Shown one piece after another: positions 34,991 through 46,743 of a DNA stretch of 64,000 bases (positions within the stretch are counted from its first letter, which is position 1; every line of letters begins with the position of its first letter). Origin of the DNA: Camellia lanceoleosa. Lineage: Eukaryota; Streptophyta; Magnoliopsida; Ericales; Theaceae. The DNA lies in NCBI GenBank assembly GCA_025200525.1, contig CM045758.1, positions 63,920,598 to 63,984,597 on the forward strand, given 5' to 3'. Both the position numbers and the translations under genes were made by a program. A model generated the notes under the pieces. That model saw only the letters and a program-made list of their open reading frames with translations. It made no database searches and had not been told where the DNA came from.

Positions 34991-36849
34991 ATGGGGCGCT
35001 TTCGCTTCCTTGTTGACACTCTGGCTGGCTTAGCCACGTTCCGGGATGAGTACGGTATCCCGACCGATGTTCACTTAGAGCTCGCCGAGATCGAGACAAC
35101 CCCTTAGGGCAGATTAGACCAGTGCCCCTTCACCGTGCTGTCCATAATTGAAGGAGGCCTCCGCTTCTCGGTCAACTCATTGATGACCGAATTCCTGCGC
35201 CGCACCGGGCTAGTACCCACCCAAGTCTCAACCAACACTTACCGAATAATCAACGGGGTCCACGAGTTGAACAACCGACTAGGAACCAACTTAGGTTTAG
35301 CCGAGATACTCCGTCAGTACACACTTGGGCACACGGTTCGATCGGGCAAAGAAAAGATAGTGACCGGCACCCCAGATAAGGACTTACACGATGACGAATT
35401 TTTCTGGGTGTCTGGCAGCTATGAAACAGCCGACGTACCGGGCTGGTTCATTAGCAAGAATTTCGGTGAAACATGTAAGCCGTGCTAACTTGCTCGGTTA
35501 ACTGCTTTTCTTCAATATTCTGTACTAACACTTCTTCTTTCATTTGCAGCGATCCAAGCCTTGCAAGCTAACTACCAATATCTGAACGAAGCAGCCATCA
35601 GGACCGTGCTCCGTTACCGCAACCGGGATTGTAACGATCTCCTCGGTTACGTTCCTACATATAGATACTCAGCTCCATGCCGGAGTAAGGTCACAGACTT
35701 TCTCCGTGCTCCGTCGCCTCCTCCAGACCCAACACTACCAGACGTACCTCTAATCCGGTTAACCGAGACAGATGAGATGGCCAAGAGAAGCCGTATCAAG
35801 AACCTCCTCACAGCAACTTCCACCGAGATACCAACCATCATAACCCGCTCTCCCGCTGCCGGTCAAGCAAGCCAAGACACTCGTCGGGTTGGCAAAAGAC
35901 CTCGTCTGAGATCATACGCGAGTGGTTGCGAGCTCAACACCAAGCGACACGCCACCATCGACCCAACACTGGCATGTAGGCCCCAGCTCAAACACCGGGG
36001 CAAAGAGATCCCAGCGACGGCGTCCGTGAAGAGAGACAAAGAGCACCTTCTTGCCTTTGACCTCTCCAAGGCCCTTCTCCTACCGAGCGACATGGTCGAC
36101 AGCGACCATGTTCCAGACACCCGGTTGGTAAAGTCATCGGTCAAATCCATGACCAGCATAAGAGTCTCAAACTAATGCTCAAAATTTCACCAAGTGTTTG
36201 TTCGGTTTCTTTTCTAATCAATCTCCTCTTGCAGGCCATCCAGAAGCAACACTTGGTCATGGAGCGCATTCACCGACTGCGGCAGAAGGCGAATGATTTT
36301 GCAAGTCAAGTTACCAGCCTCCAAACCGAGCTTGGGCGGGCCAAGTCTTCCCTTCAAATTGCTAATGCTGACAACACAAAGTTGCTCGGTCAGCTTGGCA
36401 CCGTCGAGCAGGAAAGAGATGCACTGAAGGCCGAGCTGGAGGCCTTGAAACAGTCCAATGAGAAGGAGCTGGAAGACACCAATAATGCCGGCTTCAAAGA
36501 GATCGAGGTGAGCTACACAAAGCAGGTCCATGCCACCCAAGATATCTACTTCAAGGTGGATTGGAAGGCTGCTTGTGAACAGCTCGGCCAAGGAGCTGTG
36601 ATCGACATATTTGCCTCTCCTCCAGCTGTCTTCCTACCAACTTATCTTGTGCCATACGCCAACGATGTCTTCAGTGCACTGCAGGTTGAGGCTGAGGCCA
36701 AGGCAGTAAGCGAAGAGGAGGCCAAGGAAAATCTTGAGAAACCGCCCAAAGCGACTGGTCAAGCGAAGCACAGCGCTCAAGACAACGCAGCAACAATAAA
36801 CCAGGAACCAGCCGGGGATGAATTCACCGATCTATCTCCCATGGAGTAG
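34991..36849 (+). pseudogene. Antisense extra ORF of the Retand-like element (gypsy-type transposase_28-like domain plus coiled coil)
   Basis: Start ATG at 34991 (MGRFRFLVDTLAGLATFRDE), one in-frame TAG at 35105-35107, then GLRFSVNSLMTEFLRRTGLV and YRIINGVHELNNRL, resembling the 'putative gypsy type transposon' domain of Tat extra ORFs. A GT donor at 35475 and AG at 35548-35549 join the frame in phase (GETSIQALQANYQYLNE). A Ser/Pro-rich linker follows to about 36170. After an AG at 36233-36234 a long coiled coil begins (HRLRQKANDFASQVTSLQTE, then EQERDALKAELEALKQ) and ends DEFTDLSPME, stop at 36849. The boundary between the second and third exon is unclear. The ORF is convergent with gag-pol, between integrase and the 3' LTR. 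Function unknown; similar antisense ORFs are known in Retand elements. Confidence 0.7.
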
Positions 36850-36999
36850 TTTTGTTTGTCTCCTTTCTTTTTGCTTGAACATGTAACCGGGCTAAGTGCC
36901 CCAACTTTTGTACTTATCTTTCACATCAATGAAAAAAGTTCTATTTTCACCAAGTGTTTGTACAGTCTTCAAGTGAAATAACTTCAACAGAGCAAAATA
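36850..36999. other. Likely 3' end of the antisense transcript
   Basis: Contains acatcaatgaaaaaag at about 36924, a possible weak polyadenylation region. Nothing else seen. Confidence 0.3.
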
Positions 37000-37590
37000 C
37001 CTCGGCAAGGCTAAGCATCTAGCTTAACTTAATCAACCGGAAAAGACATCTTGGTTTCAGGTCTATAGTTGAGTAAATCGTCAATTGTTTTAACCAGAAC
37101 AATACATCTCGGCTTAAATACATAAGTTGTGCAAATCATTAATAGAGTCAACCGGAATAAAGCATCTCGGCTGTTAAACATAAAGTTTGAACAAAGCATC
37201 AACTAATTCAATCGGCGTAAACATCTTGGTTGGGAATCTTAAAGTCGAGCAAATCATCAACTCTTTCAATCGGAGTAAATCATCTCGGTTGAAATCTTAG
37301 AGTTGAGCAAATCATCAACTCGTTCAACCGGAATAAATCATCTCGGTTGAAATCTCAGAGTTGAGCAAATCATCAACTCGTTCAATCGGAATAAATCATC
37401 TCCGTTGAAATCTCAGAGTTGAGCAAATCATCAACTCGTTCAACCGGAATAAATCATCTCGGTTACAATCTCAGAGTTGAGCAAATCATCAACTCGTTCA
37501 ACAGGAGTAAATCATCTCGATTGCAATCTCAGAGTTGAGCAAATCATCAACTTGTTCAACCAGAGTAAATCATCTCGGTTGCAAGTCCCA
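37000..37590. repeat. 58-bp tandem array in the Retand-like element
   Basis: Units built on gagttgagcaaatcatcaac, a ctcgttcaaccggaataaat part and catctcggttgaaatct repeat every 58 bp. The copies between about 37250 and 37580 are nearly identical; the earlier ones (37020-37250) are degenerate. About ten units lie between the end of pol and the end of the antisense ORF. Confidence 0.88.
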
Positions 37591-37715
37591 ATTTAAAAGC
37601 AACAATCAAAAGATTCATTTCGGCAAAGATGAGACACTTCTACATATTGACAGAAAGAATGTTACATTCTAAAGTGTAAGGCAAAAAATTCCTTTGCACT
37701 AAAAGAAAACAAAAG

Positions 37716-38810
37716 CTAGAAATAATACAGTTTCAGGTTGGCCGCATTCTATGGTCGGGGTATTCCTCGTCCCTCCAAGTCCTCCAAGTGGTATGCCCCC
37801 TTGCCCGTCAGACCGGTGATCTTATAGGGTCCTTCCCAGTTTGCCCCTAGTTTGCCTTCGCCTGGTACCAAAGTATTGCCCATGACCTTCCTCAAGACCC
37901 AGTCACCTACTTTGAACGGTCTGGGGTGCACCGTTTTGTTGTATTTTCTTGAAATCTCTTATTGGTAGGCGGCCACATGGATGAGAGCCTTTTCCCGACG
38001 TTCTTCCACTAGGTCCAATTCCAAGGCAATGGCTTCGACGTTCAGCTCGGGCTCAAAACTTTCACTTCTAAGGGTGGGCATACCAACTTCCAGAGGGATG
38101 ACCGCCTCCATGCCATATTCCAAGGCAAAGGGAGTCTCCTCGGTAGAGCGCCGCGGGGTTGTTCGGTATGCCCAAAGGACACTTAGAAGTTCCTCTGCCC
38201 ACTTTCCCTTGGCTTTCTCAAGCCTTTTCTTCAACCCATCAAGAATGGTCTTGTTTGATGCTTGGGCTTGACCATTAGACTGCGGGTAAGCCGGGGTAGA
38301 ATTGTAAAATTCAATCTTCAAGTCTTCACAAAATCCCTTGAATAGGAGGCCGTCAAATTGGGTGCCGTTATCCGAGATAAGAATTTTGGGGGCGCCAAAC
38401 CGTGTTACCACATTTTGCCAGACAAACTGCTTGACGTCTTTCTCCTTGATTGTTGCCAAAGGCTCAGCTTCAACCCATTTCGTGAAGTAGTCTGTGGCCG
38501 CGATGAAGAACTTCCGGTTGCCTGGTGTAGTTGGGAGTGGCCCCACTATATCTAGCCCCCACATCGCAAAAGGCCAAGGGTTGGTGAGGGGAAAAAGTTC
38601 TCTGGCTGGTTGGTGAATTTGGTGGGCAAACTTCTGGCACTTCTCACACTTGCGAACATACTTCTGCGCGTCAGCTTGCATGCACGGCCACCAGTAGCCT
38701 TGCGAGATAGCTCGGTAGGCCAAAGATCTGCCCCCTATGTGACTGCCACAGATGCCTCTGTGAATTTCGTATAGGAAGGCGTTCACGCTGCTCGGGTGCA
38801 CACACTTGAG
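37716..38810 (-). pseudogene. Integrase of the Retand-like element
   Basis: Zinc domain (H-H-C-C) within IHRGICGSHIGG and KCEKCQKFAH; core with WGLDIVGPLP (first Asp) and LISDNGTQFD (second Asp). The third catalytic residue, 35 residues further on, is Gln (SNGQAQASNK, codon at 38264-38262) where relatives have Glu. After a TAA at about 37958 (expected Gln) the tail reads FKVGDWVLRKVMGN, GKLGANWEGPYKIT and GIPRP, a TAG where relatives have Trp, then NAANLKLYYF and the final stop at 37716-37718. Integrase inserts the DNA copy into the host chromosome; this one cannot be active. Confidence 0.85.
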
Positions 38811-38869
38811 ATATGGACCGGTGAAGGACTTCTTGTATAAAGCGCTTGATGGAGAGAGCCAAAACTACT

Positions 38870-40998
38870 CTGACTTCACCCGGACTTTATGTGCTTCCCT
38901 CTTTTCGACCGGAAGGGTCCGTTCTTTGAGAAAGAGGACAATAGGCTCCATCCAAGAAGGACCTAGCTCGGCGCAGAATACTTCCATCTGCCCGGCTTCC
39001 TCAATACTGGGCCTTGGAAGGAATTCAATCAAGAGAGGGTTGGGAGATGTGCTATCAACCATGGAAGCAAGGCCGGCCAACTCGTCTGCTCGGCCATTTT
39101 CTTCTCGGCCAATCTGTTGGACCCTTATTGCCTGAAAACGCGTGATGTGGTCTCTAACCAGAGTCTGGTACTTCGCCATTCTGTTATCCTTAGCTTTGTA
39201 AACCCCAGAAACTTGGTTGACCACAAGCTAGGAATCACTCTAAACCATTAGCTCGGATGCTTGCATCTGAAGCGCGCTCTTGAGTCCGGCCAAAAACGCT
39301 TCGTACTCAGCCTCGTTGTTTGAGGCAGGGAATCCGAGGGTGATAGAATGTTCGATATATAGTTAGGCCGTCTAGCGAAATCAAAACTACCCCTAGCTCG
39401 GCACCATGGCGGTTCGAGGCTCCATCAACAAAAAGTTTCCACATTTCGCCAACAAAGAGCTTCCAACAGTCGGAGGGGTCCTGAGAGGCTTGAAGGTTGA
39501 TGGGATCACAGCTGTTTGGTTGTTCGACATCAAGTTCTGGGCTGAGCGGTTCCATACCATCCCCCCTCGGCGATTCGGCACCGGACTCAGCAAGTTGATC
39601 CGTAATGCCTAAGTCCGTAGGCGAATCGCCGGGTCGCAGTATTATGCCAGCTGCATGCTCTGTGTTGAGTGGTACCGGATGGAGCAGGTTGGCCGGTGAT
39701 ATCCAACTCCGTCATCGCATCGCCGGGCTGTGGTGTTGTACTAACCGAAGGTTCGTTGGCAGGGCGCGCAAGTTCCGCATCGCCGTTATCGCCTAGCTGT
39801 GTCATCGTGGTCTGGCCTGCATTCATCTTATCTGCCGCGGCAATATCCACCGGGCATACCGGATGAGTACCGGTGAAATTGACGAAAGTCGACCAATGTC
39901 GAGCTTTGATGGCGGTCTTGTGGCGAAACTTGATGTCAAACTATCCCAATTCGATCGCTCACTTGAGGATTCGACCGGAGAAGTCCGCCCGTTCGAACAA
40001 AGCTTTGAGGGGGAACTCGGTCAAAATGATGATTGTATGGGCATGGAAGCAGTGCGCCAACTTCCTAGAGGCCATCATCAATGCCAATGCAAGTTTTTCC
40101 AGCGGCAAGTATCTCGACTCTACTGGTAGCAAGGTTTTGCTAACGTAGAAGATGGGGAGGTGCTTGATTCCTTCTGACCGAACAAGCACCGCACTGACGG
40201 CATGCTAGGAAACAGCCAGATAAAGGTAAAGTTCTTTGCCGGGTTTCGGTGTGACCAACAAGGGCGCTGTAGAGAGATACTTCTTGAGCTCGGCCAAAGC
40301 GCGGTCACATTCTTCATCCCATGAGAACTTTGATTTCAAAGCTTGAAAGAAACGGCGGCAGCGATCGGATGGCAAACCTCATCGGTTAAGCGGCGGCCAT
40401 TCGGCCGAATCTTTGCGTCCTTAGCCGAGCAAGGCTACTTTAATTATTGCACGGCTCTGATCTGGGTGGGGACTGCTTCGATGCTTCGGCTTGTGACTTG
40501 GAAACCTAAGAATTTTCCGGATCCCACGCCAAAGGCACACTTAGGCGCATTCAGGCGTAGCTTGTCTTGTTTGAGAATGGCAAACATCGCGGCCAAGTCG
40601 GACAAGCGGTCTGCTTGATGTCGGCTCTTAACCACCATATCATCAATGTAAGCCTCCATTATCCAACCCAGTAGAGGAGCGAACATTTTGGTTACCATCC
40701 TTTGGAAAGTTGCCCCGGCGTTCTTCAAACCAAAAGGCATGACTCGGTAGTAGAAGAGTCCCTTCGGTGTAGTGAAGGAGGTGATCTCGCGGTCGGGGCC
40801 ATGCATGGCAATCTGATGATAACCGCGGTAGGCATCCAAGAAACTGAGCCTGTTATGTCCAGCCGTCAAGTCCACGAGCTGGTCTAATGCAAGCGATGGA
40901 AAGTCATCTTTAGGGCAAGCTTGGATTAGCGGACTTGTAGACCACAGACTCGTTACTTCCCATTCTTCTTTGGTACAACAACTGTGTTTGAAATCCAC
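38870..40998 (-). pseudogene. Reverse transcriptase and RNase H of the Retand-like element
   Basis: RT from about 40998: [40 protein letters not shown] and the intact catalytic [10 protein letters not shown], then [11 protein letters not shown] frame change near 40950 separates it from VVPKKNGK, and others follow at 40320-40440. The connection part has LVRSEGIKHLPIFYVSKTLL and ESRYLPLEKLALAL. A second RNase H domain starts [20 protein letters not shown] (about 39420) and continues past TAG codons (about 39227-39245) to HITRFQAIRVQQIGREENGR. The two RNase H-like parts are typical of Tat. Several frameshifts and stops make it non-functional. Confidence 0.8.
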
Positions 40999-43754
40999 CG
41001 AGGGTAGTGCACTTCCTGAATAGCTTGTGCCTCAGGCAAGTTCTTTACTTCCTCCACAACTACCTCGGCGTGATGCAGCGCCAATCTCCTTGTTCGCTGA
41101 ATGACTGGCTTGGCTCCGGGGAAGACGTTCAGATGATGGCTAATAAAACTCGGATTGAGACTAGGCATGTCATAAGGCGACCATGCGAAGACTTCAATAT
41201 TGGCCGTCAAGAACTCAACCATCTCGGTCCTTTCTTGTGCAGTAAGGCTTGAACCGAGCAAGAAGAACCTGTCCAGACTCTCTGTATCAATTCGCACTTC
41301 GACGAATTCTTCGACGGCTTTGTCCTCCGCCCGAGTTCCCACATCGTCAAGGACTACTCGGTCTTCCGGTCTCTCTATCATTTGGACGAAGCCTTTGGAA
41401 GCTCGGCTTCCGTTGACTGCCACGAAGCATTGCTTCGACATGACTTGATCGCCCCAAATCTCCTCAATTGCCCCCATAGCCGAGGGAAATCTCATCACCT
41501 GGTGGAAGGTGGACGCCACGGCTTGCATAGCGTGAAGCCATCCCCTTCCAAGGATCAAGTTGTAAGTAGATGGCACCTGCAACACCCAGAACTCCACTTG
41601 CTTGACCACGGATCCCGCTTTGACCGGCAGGATGATTTTTCCCAAAGGCCACTCCGGTTGCGAGTTGAAACCAACCAGCGGCGATGTGGCCGAAGCCAAG
41701 TCTATATCTCGGAGTTTGAGCTGCTTGAATGCGTCGTAATACATGATCTCGACCGAGCTTCCCTGATCGATCAAGATTCGCTTGACATCAAATTCCTTGA
41801 CGCGGAGTGTCACTACTAAGGCATCGTTGCGCGACGTCTGAATGCGCTCCAAATCCCTTGTAGTGAAACTGATCACGTCTTTTTCTTCGGTCTTCCTCCT
41901 CTTGATGGCAGGCTGGACCGATAAAACTTCCCTCATGTGTTCGGCCTTCTTGATCATGCCACGCTGCTCGCATACACGCACCGGCTCCACTATGCAGTGG
42001 ATGACGTTAACAACTCCTTGTGGGGGCGCCTCGAAGTCACCTGGTGCATGCGGATCAACCGGGGCTTGATTTGCCTTCACGGCCCCGTCGATATAAAGGT
42101 CCAGGTGTCCAGCTGCGACTAGCTCTTCCACGTGTTGCCTCAAAGGCAAACAGTCCTCTGTTCGGTGGCCGCGCTCCCGGTGAAATGTGCAACGGTACCG
42201 CGGATTGAAACCTTTCTGTTCGTCGCCCAACTTAGCAGGAAACTGGACATAATCCTCGTCACGAATTTCACTAAGTATACGATAAATTGGGATCTTAAAA
42301 ACCGTGGTAATGCCTGTCCTGGCCTTCAACCTTTTGTTTGCATCAGCGACATCATCCCGGGGGTAGTCATCTCGGTCATTTCGACGACCCCTACCCCGGT
42401 TTTTGCGATTTGAGCCACGGTCTGATTCCTCTGCGCGATCATTTGAACGGTTCGCCTCTTGTCCGACCGCATGTACCTTGCCAGCCGACCTCTTGTCTGT
42501 TGCTACCGGTGTTACCTTCGCGGTAGATGTTGCCGCATCATCTTCCACTCGAATGTGTTCATTGATGTGCTGCATTAGCTGGCCCATGGATGTCGGCTGG
42601 TGCATCGTAAGCGAGTCCCACAGTCTATGTCCGACCGGGAGATCATGCTTGTATTGCGTGATTGCAAGGTTGACCGGGTAATCCAAGATCTCGTTGAAGG
42701 TTTCCCAGTATCTGGAGTTGTATGCCTTGAGTGTGTCGCTCGGTTCCATCTTGACACTGAGGAGGTGGTCAACTTCCTTTGGCGCTTCGGTGTTGGTTTT
42801 GAAGCGCGTCACAAATGCTTCCGCCAACTGATGCAGCCTTCCTACGCTCCCCTCCGGCAGCCTCTCAAACCATTTCAAGCCCAGCTCGCCCAAGCTTGAC
42901 GGGAAGATAAGGCACATAAGGGCGTCATTTCGCCTATGTCCGGCCATAACCTGTCGGAAGTGGCTTATATGCATATACGGATCGGTTTTTCCGTCGTAGA
43001 GCGTGAACTTTGGCTAGTGGAACCCTGCCGGAAGCGGTGTTATTTCTATCTCCAGGAAGAAAGGTGTGGCGCTCAGCCTTGCCAAGTCTACGTCAAAAAG
43101 GGGAGGCGCAGCTAGGCGGGGTGGAGGCATTCCAACCTCTTCGCTGGCATGTCCCCTATAGGATAGCCGCTGGAACGCCGACACTCTCTGAGCTTCTTGC
43201 CGGCGAGCTCGTTCCTTCAAGACTGGCCACAAGTCCTCTGAGCAAGCGGAATAGGAATACCTCGACGTCGTCGTCGGACGTGAGGGTTGATAGGTGCTAT
43301 CTTGCGCGCTGGATCTCTGTGTGTGCACGTCAGAATCTCTAACCTTGTAACTTCTGGTGATTGAGATGGACGAAGTTTGCCGCTGGCTCTGGCTGGATGA
43401 ACGGCGGGGTTGGGTGCGCTCACTATGGTCTCCCACTCCAGCTACACTCTTCCCTTTAACATGCCGCTTGAGATCCTCCATCTCCGCCGCCATTCTCCGG
43501 ATGACGGTGTCTTGGTCCCTTAGCTTATGTTCCAATCGTCTGGCCTGCGATTCTCTCCACCGCCGGTGACCATCTGGACTCTGAGAATGACCAAAGCTTC
43601 TTCCACGCTTATCTCGCGCGTCTCTTGAGTGTCCTCCTGGGGATGTCTCCAGGTCCGCCATTGGAGGAATGGCGGGATGTCCTTCTCTCCGTTTGCCCAA
43701 CTCCGCGGTAACTCCGTCGATGGTGGAGAACGGAATCTCGTCATTGTTCGCCAT
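40953..43754 (-). pseudogene. Gag and protease of the Retand-like element
   Basis: Starts MANNDEIPFSTIDG at 43754, with a basic Ser/Arg-rich N-part and a helix HKLRDQDTVIRRMAAEMEDL. One TAG at 43016-43014 interrupts Gag just before PKFTLYDGKTDPYMHI. The 673-residue open stretch then holds the Gag core (LGELGLKWFERLPEGSV, LAEAFVTRFKTN), a degenerate knuckle (RYRCTFHRERGHRTEDCLPL) and the aspartic protease (RILIDQGSSVEIMYYDAF, later YNLILGRGWL). It ends at the first RT motif, VVPKKNGK. Gag and pol appear to be one frame, as in other Tat elements. This is the best preserved coding stretch in the window. Confidence 0.88.
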
Positions 43755-43802
43755 GGACGGCGATCAGATGAGTCTGGAAGACAAGGTTTTGTCTGTCAGG
43801 TG

Positions 43803-43820
43803 TTCCCACGGACGGTGCCA
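43803..43820 (-). other. Primer binding site of the Retand-like element
   Basis: TGGCACCGTCCGTGGGAA on the minus strand, two bases after the LTR end. It matches TGGCGCCGTCTGTGGGAA at 53121-53138 apart from two transitions. Confidence 0.75.
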
Positions 43821-43822
43821 AT

Positions 43823-44531
43823 TGTACGGGAAGCAAATATTCAGGCAAGCCCGTACTCCTTTCTTCCAAGCTCCTGTCTGTCCGATCGACCTGTGAGCAC
43901 AATGGCAGTGAGCTACCCGGCGGTGTGTGGCTGAAAAAACCCCTCCGACGATCAAGTTAAAACACACACATAGGCGATAGGTGGAGAGAAGGGAGAGTGT
44001 AGAGTGTTTTTTCACCAAATGTTCATCTGTCTCAGCATGGGGGCGTAGACTTGCTTATATACCCTCTGCGCCCCAAATCTACTCCCACTAGTCTCTCAAC
44101 ACGTGGTGCCGCTATCCTATTTGTCAGCACAAATCTCACTAAACACCACCTAACAAAGCGCGCCCACTCTCGGAGCTCGGCCAGCTGCAGCTTCTCGGCT
44201 ATCAACGGCCATACTGTGCAGCTAGCCAGAGCGCTCCGCTCGCCGTACTCAATGACGACCGAGCCCGGTCGCATTTCGGCATAGCCGAGCTCGGGACAGC
44301 TCGTGCTGGTCAACTGTCGGCTTTCTTGCCGAGCTAACTCTCGTGCCGTGGAACCCAGTAAGGCAGCGAATATCTTGGCTGAATCCTCACTTGGCCGGTT
44401 TCTGTACCATGAAGCCAAGGAGCTCGGTCCAACCTTTCTGGACAGGCCCATGCTACCACGACCCAATGTGTCCGGCCCAAATCTGCCCGGCCATTCCCAC
44501 TACCTAATCTAGATCACAAATCTCCCTCTCA
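43823..44531 (-). mobile_element. 5' LTR of the Retand-like element
   Basis: 709 bp, ends TGAGAGGG and CGTACA on its own strand. On the minus strand a G-box (CACGTG, 44100-44105) lies about 40 bp upstream of a TATATAA box (44055-44061), giving a plausible promoter for gag-pol. Confidence 0.88.
44055..44061 (-). promoter_or_regulatory. TATA box in the 5' LTR
   Basis: TATATAA on the minus strand, conserved in the other LTR at 33589-33595, with a CACGTG G-box upstream. Confidence 0.55.
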
Positions 44532-44536
44532 CACTT

Positions 44537-45823
44537 GCTTATGAGATCATTTCTGCAATAGATGAGGTTCAAGACAATAACCCCTGCTATTATGACATTT
44601 GGAACTTCTTAGAAAAGGATATGTACCCACAAGGGGCAAATGCCCAAAGATAAATGGGGAATACGACATCTGGCCTTCCAGTTCATCATCTGCCTGGGCA
44701 AGTTGTATAAGAGGGGACATCTTGGAATGCACAAGCTCTGTGTCGAAGAAGAAGAGTCGAAACTTCTCATGGAGGCCATCCACGGAGGGGAGTTTGGGGC
44801 ATACATGAATGGTGTGATGCTGGCCCTGAAGATCCTCAGAAAGGACTATTATTGGTCAACCATGGATGAGTATCAACTTTGTTCGGCGATTCCACAAATA
44901 TCAAATCCATGCCAATCACATGAATATCCCGCCGTCCAAACTCTACAACATGATTTCGCCATGGCCGTTCTCAGTCTGGGGAATTAACGTTATCAGAGTA
45001 GTCTCGCCAAAGGGTTCCAATGGACATGAGTTCATTCTAGTGGTTATCGACTATTTTACCAAGTGGGTGGAAGCTTAGTCTTACTCTGTGTTGAAGATGT
45101 CGCACGTGGCCAAATTTACCCGAAACAACGTCATCTATAGGTATAAGGTGCCAAATGAGATCATATCAGATAACGACTCACACTTCAAGAAAGAGGTGGT
45201 GGATTTGCTTGAAAAATACAATGTGGCTTTTCATAAGTCATCGACATACAGACCACAGACTAACGGAGTTGTGGAAGCCGCCAACAAGAATGTCAAGAAC
45301 ATCCTGCAGAAGATGGTTGAGACCTACAAGGACTGGCCGGATAAACTGCCCTTTGCACTCTGGGGCTATAGAATATCTATTCGAACATCCATAGGGGCCA
45401 CCCCCTATTCCCTAGTGTATGGGATGGAAGCTGTTTTGCCGATTGAGATTAAAGTATTGTCGTTGCGAATCATAGCTGAGTGTCAGATAGCAAAGGCGGA
45501 TTGGCATCAGAGCAGATTTGAGAAATTGATGTTGTTTGACGAAAGGAGGTTACGGGCATTGTATCATATCCAAGGGTATTAGCGTAGAATCGCTAGGGCC
45601 TTTAAGAAGAAGGTCAAATCCAGAAACCTCAAGGAAGGAGATATGGTGCTCAAGGACAACCGAGCTCCCATTCATGACCCTAGGGGCAAGTTTCGACCCA
45701 ACTGGATAGGTCCTTATGTTATCAAGTCCATCTGGTCAAGAGGAGCGATTATCCTTTTAGATCTAGATGGCCTGGAGTTCTCACAGCCAATCAATATGGA
45801 CAAGTTGAAGAAATACTATCCTT
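44537..45823 (+). pseudogene. Integrase of Ogre-like unit 3
   Basis: Continues the frame interrupted at 33355: AYEIISAIDEVQDNNPCYYD, EAIHGGEFGAYMNGVMLALK, DYYWSTMD, then a frameshift, PPSKLYNMISPWPFSVWG. The first catalytic Asp is replaced by Asn in WGINVIR (AAC at 44986-44988; relatives WGIDVIG). The second Asp (IISDNDSHF) and the Glu (TNGVVEAANKNVK) remain. A TAG follows FTKWVEA, and another follows HIQGY where relatives have Gln. The tail KEGDMVLKDNRAPIHDPRGK, WIGPYVIKS and MDKLKKYYP ends at the stop near 45823. Confidence 0.85.
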
Positions 45824-46743
45824 GAGAGGCTCGCTAGGACGAAAACCCGAAAAGACGACCTAGGCGAAAGTTAAAGCATGGAAAAATTAAAAATAAGGAG
45901 AAACAGAGCTCGCAAGGTTAAAAATCTGAAAGGACGGCTTTAGTAAAAGTTAGAGCACAAAAGGAGAGTGTTAATACTTGAGTGAACCTGAACCGAACTA
46001 CGTAAGGCCTAATTCCAATATATGGGATACGTGGGCAACTTTATCCTAAAGTTCGGCCATAACCATCTTCGACTCAACTGTATTGTCCATTTTATTGATC
46101 GGTCCATCTCTTCTATTATCTATAAGCTTGGTTGTGTTTACCCCCCTTTGGCAGAAGGGTTGGTTGCAAGAAAGAGCAATAATGGTGAATGCAGTTATCG
46201 GTAGTTATGACCTTTTGATTCGGAGTTGTGCTTCTTGAAGGTTGATTCTGTGCGTGCCAGGTAGTGATCATTTCCGAAAATTGTTTTAAAAAGTTTTAAT
46301 GAAATTGATTTTTCTCAAAATTTTGTCTTTTACAACTTAGACCATTCTTGGACCAAAAAGGAACATTTTTAGTGCTCACAACTTTAATTCCAATGATTTC
46401 AACACAAGTACATTCTCTAACTCTCTGATTAAATTAAAGTTGCTTTTACATCATAAAAACTTGGAAAGAAAGTCAAAGCAATAAACTAGGGGCACAAATA
46501 AGTTAGGTGGTCTTATGTCTCCTACTTACACTTGTAGAAGTCTTTGCAGACAAAGATGGCCCATCCCGCATCTTTGAGCCAAGTCAAGTGTTTACCAGAA
46601 AAGGGCGTAACTGAAGCTAAGGGTAGGGGTCAGAAGCTCTCTTGTCCTCCAAGCAGTGAGGTACCGGGTCAAGTGCGAAGCATGAACTGGAAATGAAATC
46701 GGGTACTCCACCCCTCATCTGGAAGGGTCTGATCATGCCCACA
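45824..46743 (+). other. Post-pol spacer of unit 3
   Basis: Aligns with 13556-14500 of unit 2 (gaggctcgctagg, gacctaggcgaaagtt, cattcttggaccaaaaagg, tcagtgctcac-like words). No sense-strand coding. Some words recall intron-like sequence of the antisense ORF. Confidence 0.5.

Larger units (their letters stand above)
33356..44531 (-). mobile_element. Complete but defective Retand-like Tat element (11.2 kb) nested in unit 3
   Basis: Bounded by LTRs of 720 and 709 bp with TGTACGG...TCTCA ends on the plus strand (TGAGAGGG...CGTACA on its own strand). Flanked by CACGT (33351-33355) and CACTT (44532-44536), a 5-bp duplication with one change. Internal order on the minus strand: primer site, gag, protease, RT, RNase H, integrase, 58-bp tandem array, an oppositely oriented ORF, polypurine tract, LTR. 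The layout and the protease word DQGSSVEIMY fit the Retand branch of Tat. Confidence 0.88.

Noticed and set aside
41200..42899. Many plus-strand frames opposite the Retand-like gag-pol
   Set aside because: They are shadows of the well-supported 673-codon minus-strand frame and match no family motif.
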